A stretch of DNA of 64,000 nt from the NCBI GenBank assembly GCA_021464415.1, contig CM038464.1:55913328-55977327 (forward strand), in the 5' to 3' direction. This document shows, one piece after another, positions 59,567 to 64,000 of the stretch. This DNA comes from Lonicera japonica (lineage: Eukaryota > Streptophyta > Magnoliopsida > Dipsacales > Caprifoliaceae). The translations under genes were made by a program, and so were the position numbers. The number at the start of each line of letters is the position of its first letter. The first letter of the stretch is position 1. The notes beneath the pieces are model-generated. The model saw only the letters and a program-made list of their open reading frames with translations. It was not told the DNA's origin and searched no databases.

Positions 59567-61077
59567 GTGGACGCGGCAGAGGGCGTAGAGGGAGAGGGCC
59601 TGGTGGCAGGCCAGAAACTCTAGAAGAATACTATGCTAGCCTCCGTAATCAACCCAAATTCGATTTATGCGGCCCAAGTAACATGCACGGACCCAACCCT
59701 AATTATAAACCTGAAAATGATGAAATCAAAGGCAAAGGAACTGTTATTCCTTTTCCTTCCCAATTAACCCCTACTCCAGTTACAAATACCTTTACAGTTT
59801 TGGGCCAAATACCCAAACCGTTTAATCAGGCCTTAGCTAGTAAACCTATTGATAATAACCCCTTTGATGTTGAGCCCATCCAAAAGCCCATCAAACCTAA
59901 ATATCCTAAATCTAGCCCCTATCTACCCAAATACCAGGCTAACCTATTCTATGTTGAGCCCAGTATGACTGACACAGATGACCCTTTAATGTTAGCCCTT
60001 CAATTTTTCCCTCCTGGATGGCACTTCTTGCCCCAGGCTACCCACAAGAATCTAAAATTTTACAATAAAATTTTAGTTTCTACCGAATCAATTTTTATTA
60101 AGCCCATTTATGATAAGGATAATTCTTCAAAGGTCATCTACCATTCCTTATACATAAAGAAATTAATTACCCTTGCAGAATGGGGGAGTAATCCTTACGA
60201 TCTCTTCCAATTACCTGGTTCTGATTTATTTTATAATTACCATGATTATATGGAAGCTTGGATGAAGATCCTATGCTATCAAAATGAAACCTTTAATCAC
60301 TCCTGGTTCATACAATTTGACCAGCACTTTAAACCTTCTTTCCCTAATTGGTTTATCCGATGGTGGGACCAGTTTGGCCCTGATCCTAATTATCTTCCTG
60401 AAACCCTTTTAGAATACATGAATTATTTTGGAAGAGTTTCACCCTTAATTACAGAAAGTTCAATGCCTTTAATAGTCCTTTTCCTTAGTAAATATAAGAT
60501 TCCTTGGATTCTTAAATGGCAATACTACTTGGCCAAAAGCCCTTTACTCAGCCAAACCCTCCAATCAACAGGCTCCTCCAGTGCCGTAATCAAAACCCAT
60601 AGTCAAATTGATATTGTTTCTCGCCAAACTTTTGTGAAATGGTGGGATAAATACACCATTGAGAGAATAGTCAACATTATCCTGAAAGAATTTCCTTTAG
60701 CCCAAGGCCCAATAGCCCATGCGGTTACCCAACCTCTTTCTTCTTCACTTACTGTTCCCTTTCCCAATAAGGCTTCAGCTAGTGGAACCAAATCAGACCC
60801 AATTAAGCCCAAAATTGAGCCTAAGCCAGCTAATCAACCAAAATCCCAATCCAAAGTTGAAAGTCCAACTCCATCCTCTAATACATTGGATCTTGATAGA
60901 CTTTCTGCTTCTCAAATGCGGAAAATACTTGCTGCTCTCAATAACACAATTGACGAACCTCCTCTCGAAGTAGAAGGCTCTCCGAAATCAGATGAAGGCT
61001 CAGTATCTGGTCCATCCCAGCCCAAAAATTGGTATGAGATGACCATGTATGAAGACGCCCAAGACCCGTTTAATTAA
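59563..61077 (+). CDS. Second ORF of the endogenous caulimovirid, 504 codons, function unknown
   Basis: The ATG overlaps the stop of the polyprotein frame in an ATGA, a reinitiation-type arrangement. The protein starts with a basic Gly/Arg stretch (SGRGRGRRGRGPGG), then a Pro-rich region and a folded-looking aromatic-rich core (about residues 130-330: ALQFFPPGWHFLP, IYHSLYIKKLITLAEWG, FIRWWDQFGPDPNYLPE). A second Pro/Ser/Lys-rich linker and a short C-terminal segment (LSASQMRKILAALNN) follow. Unlike the polyprotein upstream it is uninterrupted. A downstream ORF of unknown function is known in florendoviruses. The RG-rich start suggests nucleic acid binding, which is inference. Confidence 0.75.
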   Translation: MSGRGRGRRGRGPGGRPETLEEYYASLRNQPKFDLCGPSNMHGPNPNYKPENDEIKGKGTVIPFPSQLTPTPVTNTFTVLGQIPKPFNQALASKPIDNNPFDVEPIQKPIKPKYPKSSPYLPKYQANLFYVEPSMTDTDDPLMLALQFFPPGWHFLPQATHKNLKFYNKILVSTESIFIKPIYDKDNSSKVIYHSLYIKKLITLAEWGSNPYDLFQLPGSDLFYNYHDYMEAWMKILCYQNETFNHSWFIQFDQHFKPSFPNWFIRWWDQFGPDPNYLPETLLEYMNYFGRVSPLITESSMPLIVLFLSKYKIPWILKWQYYLAKSPLLSQTLQSTGSSSAVIKTHSQIDIVSRQTFVKWWDKYTIERIVNIILKEFPLAQGPIAHAVTQPLSSSLTVPFPNKASASGTKSDPIKPKIEPKPANQPKSQSKVESPTPSSNTLDLDRLSASQMRKILAALNNTIDEPPLEVEGSPKSDEGSVSGPSQPKNWYEMTMYEDAQDPFN

Positions 61078-61460
61078 ATTGGTATCTTCACTCACTACTT
61101 GGGTCAATACCCAAGAAAAGCTGTATACCAAATTAATTACATGGTACGAAGGCCAAAGCTCCCAGACAACATAATGACACTTTTGACAAAGTAAAGTCAA
61201 AAGTTTAACTTTTCCACCGAAAGGCATTCAACAAAGTTTGAAGAATATTGATTATGGCTTTCCCTGTGCAATTTGTCTGCCATTGAAGACTCGTGATTCT
61301 AAAGTGGCAATTTCTACTTTTCCTTCTATAAATTGATGTAAATTTTCATTATAGAGGCAGGTCTTAAACCTTCTCTCTCTTGTATTTTGAGAAACTTATA
61401 TTTTCTTATCATTTCATATTTAAGCAACCTCCCTTTCAACCAAGTTTGAATTGTAAGTAT
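61078..61460 (+). promoter_or_regulatory. Putative pararetroviral intergenic region with promoter-like TATA
   Basis: Downstream of the second ORF, where caulimovirids carry the pregenomic RNA promoter, a TATAAAT lies at 61327-61333. It is followed 25-30 bp later by a purine-rich GAGGCAGG segment. Repeats of CAACAAAGTTTG(A/G)A occur at 61229, 61472 and 61513. A TTGGTATC right after the stop resembles only the first bases of an initiator-tRNA site, so no primer site is called. Confidence 0.4.
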
Positions 61461-61599
61461 TTTGTAATCATTCAACAAAGTTTGGATGTTTTGATATTTT
61501 GTAATTTATTTTCAACAAAGTTTGAATTTTATTAAGTTTGAATTTTATTTAAATTGTTCATATTATTTTAAGTATGCTCTGTGACTGCCTCTATGATAA

Positions 61600-61973
61600 A
61601 ATTATAAAATAACTACTTTATATAATGCATACTTTAATCAGAACTTACTGATGATATAAAATATTATGCATAAAATATATGACAAAGATTATATTATTCA
61701 TGTGATCAATCATTATACCATGCCTATATAGTATAATTATAATTTCCATTATTAATGGTATATAGTAAAAAACCCCTACATGTATACTATACCATTTAAT
61801 TTATATTATGAATAATTTCTGCCTTCGGAAATATATATATAGTATGGTATATAGTATGGCATCTTATAATATGTATACTGATACCATACTATTATATTTA
61901 TTAAAATATAATAATATATTTTATTACTATGGTATGATACTATATAAAATGTAATTACTTTAAAGATATATTA
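61600..61973. repeat. Very AT-rich spacer with TATAGTATGGTATA words
   Basis: The stretch between the two convergent pararetroviral pieces repeats TATAGTATGGTATA and its inverse TATACTATACCAT (about 61718-61960). It could form cruciforms. No gene. Confidence 0.7.
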
Positions 61974-64000
61974 TTACAGACTATACAATGTTAAAACAAA
62001 TGTAATATATCCGTTTGTATATATACTATACAAACGGATAAAGTCACCATAACTCCATTTGTGAGCTTCTGCATATGCATAAAGACGATTGAATAAAGGA
62101 GTACAGGAATTATCAATCCAGTGTGGATTGAACCATGCATCTCTTGTAAATTTGACATAACCAGGAACTGAATCATAGTCAACTTTATTTAAGGCACAGA
62201 TGTTTTTCAGAAATGTGACATAGTTCAAATTGTAAGGTTCTTTCACGGTTTTAGCAAGATTCTCAAAGAACCATGCTTCAATGGTAGCATTAGAACCATC
62301 TGGATGAGGAACTCTGAGTGGGTCATGAAAGTGGATTAGGCAATATGTGTGGTGATGGACCTTGAGGGCTTCTTTCCATTGTTCAACAGATTTAAACCAT
62401 GTCAAAAAGATGATAAAATTATACGAGCTTGGAACTCCGTATAAAAGTGCATGGGCATTTTGGGTTTCAGGATCTGAAGAAGCAATCTGAAGGTAGAGAA
62501 GCAAATCAGGAGCTTTGAAAATAAAGCCAACATGGTAGACCTTAGTAAGGTACCAAAGGAAGACGAGGGCTAGCTTTGGGATTCGATAGCAATAGTGGAT
62601 ATGGAACAGGGAACAAAATGGATAGGAAGGATGAAGGCGAAGGCCACGGAAACAAAGACCATGTTTTTCAAGCAATATTTCTAAGTACTTGATAACCATG
62701 TCTTTTGCTCGGAGGTCAATGGCAAAGTTGACCACATGTTCCTGTAGTTCTGAAGGTAGAAGAGATATGGCTGTCATAGGATCAAGGGCTTGTTCAAAAT
62801 CTGAGAACTGAAACGGGTGAGAGGTATCTGATTTTGATGAACTGGCTTGAAAGGGATCCATGACTTGGGTTAAGGTGTATAAGACCGGAAGGCAGGATAT
62901 GTGTTGTGGATGGCGGTCATTGAATTTAAAGGGTTTGCAAAAAGGTTCTTTTATGAATGGGACGATGTGGGATGAGGATTTTAACTGTTCCTTTGCACCT
63001 TGTCTTGAAAAGAAGTCAGCAATGACATTGTTTTTGCCTTGAATGTGCTTGACTTCATAATCCCATTGTGAGAACCATTCTGACCATCTCAACATTTGAG
63101 AATTTGGGATTTGCTTGTTCTTGAACTGAATCATGGCTGGAAATGAAGACATATCCATTTCAATCTTAATGTGGTAGCCAATAAGATGGAACTGGAATTT
63201 CTCTATTCCACGTTTGACTGCTAGAATTTCCTTGAAAGTAGAGTGATAATGCAATTCACCCTGTTTGAATTTTCCTGATTTGTAGCCACAAGGAGTTCTA
63301 ACACCATGTTTTTCTTCTAACAAGATAGCTGCCCAAAATTCATCGCTTGCATCAGTTTGCAAAATTCTTTGACCATCTGAAGGGATCTGGAGATCTGGTA
63401 ATTGAGAAGTGAGATCCTTCAATTTTTTAACTGCTTTGGTCTGGGCTTCTGACCACAGGGTTGGAGACTTCTTCAAAAGAGCTGAAAGAGGGGCAGTGTA
63501 TGTAGCAACCTTCTGAATGAATTGAGACATGTAATTCACCAAACCAAGAAACTGCTGGATTTGAGTTTTGCTTGTTAATTTGTCTGGGAATTTTTGTAAG
63601 TCCTTGGAAATATGTGGTTGGAGCTGGAATTTTCCATTCTTAATCATCATTCCAAGGAATTCTATCTCAGTTGTCCCAATAACCATCTTCTTTTCAGAGA
63701 GCATAATTCCATGAGTGAGAACTATGTGATGGAAATGGTGAAGGAGCTTTAGATGTTCAGCTTCATTCTGACTGAAGAGCAAAATGTCATCAATATAAAT
63801 TAATGCATTTGCTGCAATAGGCTCAAAGATAGACATCATGGTTTTTTGGAAAACAGATGGGGCATTCTTCAGGCCAAAGGGCATTACTGTCCATTGGTAG
63901 TGAAAACCAGGAATGCAAAATGCTGTTTTTGGGCGATCAGTGGGGGTGATGCCTAATTGCCAAAATCCAGCTTTCAAATCAAATTTGGAGAACACATTTG
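61974..64000 (-). CDS. Endogenous caulimovirid RT/RNase H with C-terminal extension (partial, uninterrupted)
   Basis: The frame runs off the right edge of the window and is open for about 675 codons. RT: FSKFDLKAGFWQLGI, VMPFGLKNAPSVFQ and active site YIDDILLFS. RNase H: QTDASDEFWAAIL, FKEILAVKRGIEKFQ and VIADFFSRQ. The expected acidic residues are visible. The RT text differs strongly from the + strand copy at 57529-59566 (for example TAFCIPGFHYQW where that one has TPFGHFEW), so it is a different lineage, perhaps petuvirus-like. After RNase H there are about 300 more residues with no recognised domain, rich in aromatics (LALVFLWYLTKVYHVGFIFK, NAHALLYGVPSSYNFIIFLT). The downstream second ORF of the other copy has a loosely similar aromatic pattern. 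No stop or frame break is seen in this window. Confidence 0.82.
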   Translation of the reverse strand, partial: NVFSKFDLKAGFWQLGITPTDRPKTAFCIPGFHYQWTVMPFGLKNAPSVFQKTMMSIFEPIAANALIYIDDILLFSQNEAEHLKLLHHFHHIVLTHGIMLSEKKMVIGTTEIEFLGMMIKNGKFQLQPHISKDLQKFPDKLTSKTQIQQFLGLVNYMSQFIQKVATYTAPLSALLKKSPTLWSEAQTKAVKKLKDLTSQLPDLQIPSDGQRILQTDASDEFWAAILLEEKHGVRTPCGYKSGKFKQGELHYHSTFKEILAVKRGIEKFQFHLIGYHIKIEMDMSSFPAMIQFKNKQIPNSQMLRWSEWFSQWDYEVKHIQGKNNVIADFFSRQGAKEQLKSSSHIVPFIKEPFCKPFKFNDRHPQHISCLPVLYTLTQVMDPFQASSSKSDTSHPFQFSDFEQALDPMTAISLLPSELQEHVVNFAIDLRAKDMVIKYLEILLEKHGLCFRGLRLHPSYPFCSLFHIHYCYRIPKLALVFLWYLTKVYHVGFIFKAPDLLLYLQIASSDPETQNAHALLYGVPSSYNFIIFLTWFKSVEQWKEALKVHHHTYCLIHFHDPLRVPHPDGSNATIEAWFFENLAKTVKEPYNLNYVTFLKNICALNKVDYDSVPGYVKFTRDAWFNPHWIDNSCTPLFNRLYAYAEAHKWSYGDFIRLYSIYTNGYITFVLTLYSL

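Noticed and set aside
61078..61090. Initiator-tRNA primer site of the pararetrovirus (TTGGTATC)
   Set aside because: Only the first bases match; the following CAGAGC is absent, so the match may be chance.

Overview
This is a stretch of a plant nuclear genome, very probably a eudicot. It is AT-rich, its genes have GT-AG introns, and it is packed with plant-type transposable elements (a Ty1/copia Sirevirus-like element, a Tat/Ogre-like LTR element, Stowaway and Tourist MITEs, SINEs) and endogenous caulimovirid sequence. Only two full protein-coding genes are well supported, both on the + strand.

Layout. 1-9213: repeat-rich DNA with a hAT-like MITE, three tRNA-derived SINE candidates, a 634-bp-period duplication, a Stowaway MITE, and a broken DNA-level copy of the 5' part of the Acinus gene found 30 kb further on. 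9214-19292: a complete minus-strand copia element with 1401-bp LTRs (four differences seen), TSD AACTT, tRNA-iMet primer site, gag, a broken pol and a third ORF in the envelope position. 20330-31807: an old LTR element on the minus strand, with a tRNA-Arg-type primer site and TSD ATGAG. It has no recognisable gag or pol but holds tandem arrays and a decayed plant-mobile-domain (PMD)-like gene in antisense orientation. 31813-37520: MITEs, microsatellites and the upstream region of the Acinus gene. 37521-42431: an Acinus-like SAP-domain splicing factor in four exons. 42432-48077: 3' flank, a MITE, tandem repeats and the promoter side of the next gene. 48078-53612: an RPRD1-like RNA polymerase II CTD-interacting-domain gene in seven exons, with a frame change in the last exon. 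54900-55430: a possible small minus-strand gene. 56440-64000: MITE and foldback DNA, a (TA)n tract, then two endogenous pararetroviral fragments of different lineages facing each other. The left one (+) is a broken protease/RT/RNase H followed by a 504-codon ORF of unknown function. The right one (-) is an intact RT/RNase H reading frame with an unknown C-terminal extension, running off the window.

The two host genes act in related nuclear processes: Acinus in the ASAP splicing complex, RPRD-type proteins at the Pol II CTD. They lie in the same orientation 5.6 kb apart, and their introns carry MITEs and a SINE. The least explained material is the protein region downstream of RNase H in both pararetroviral pieces, the palindrome clusters and three in-frame UAG codons of the copia element, and the antisense PMD-like gene in the Tat-like element. 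All calls come from reading the sequence; no database search was run.
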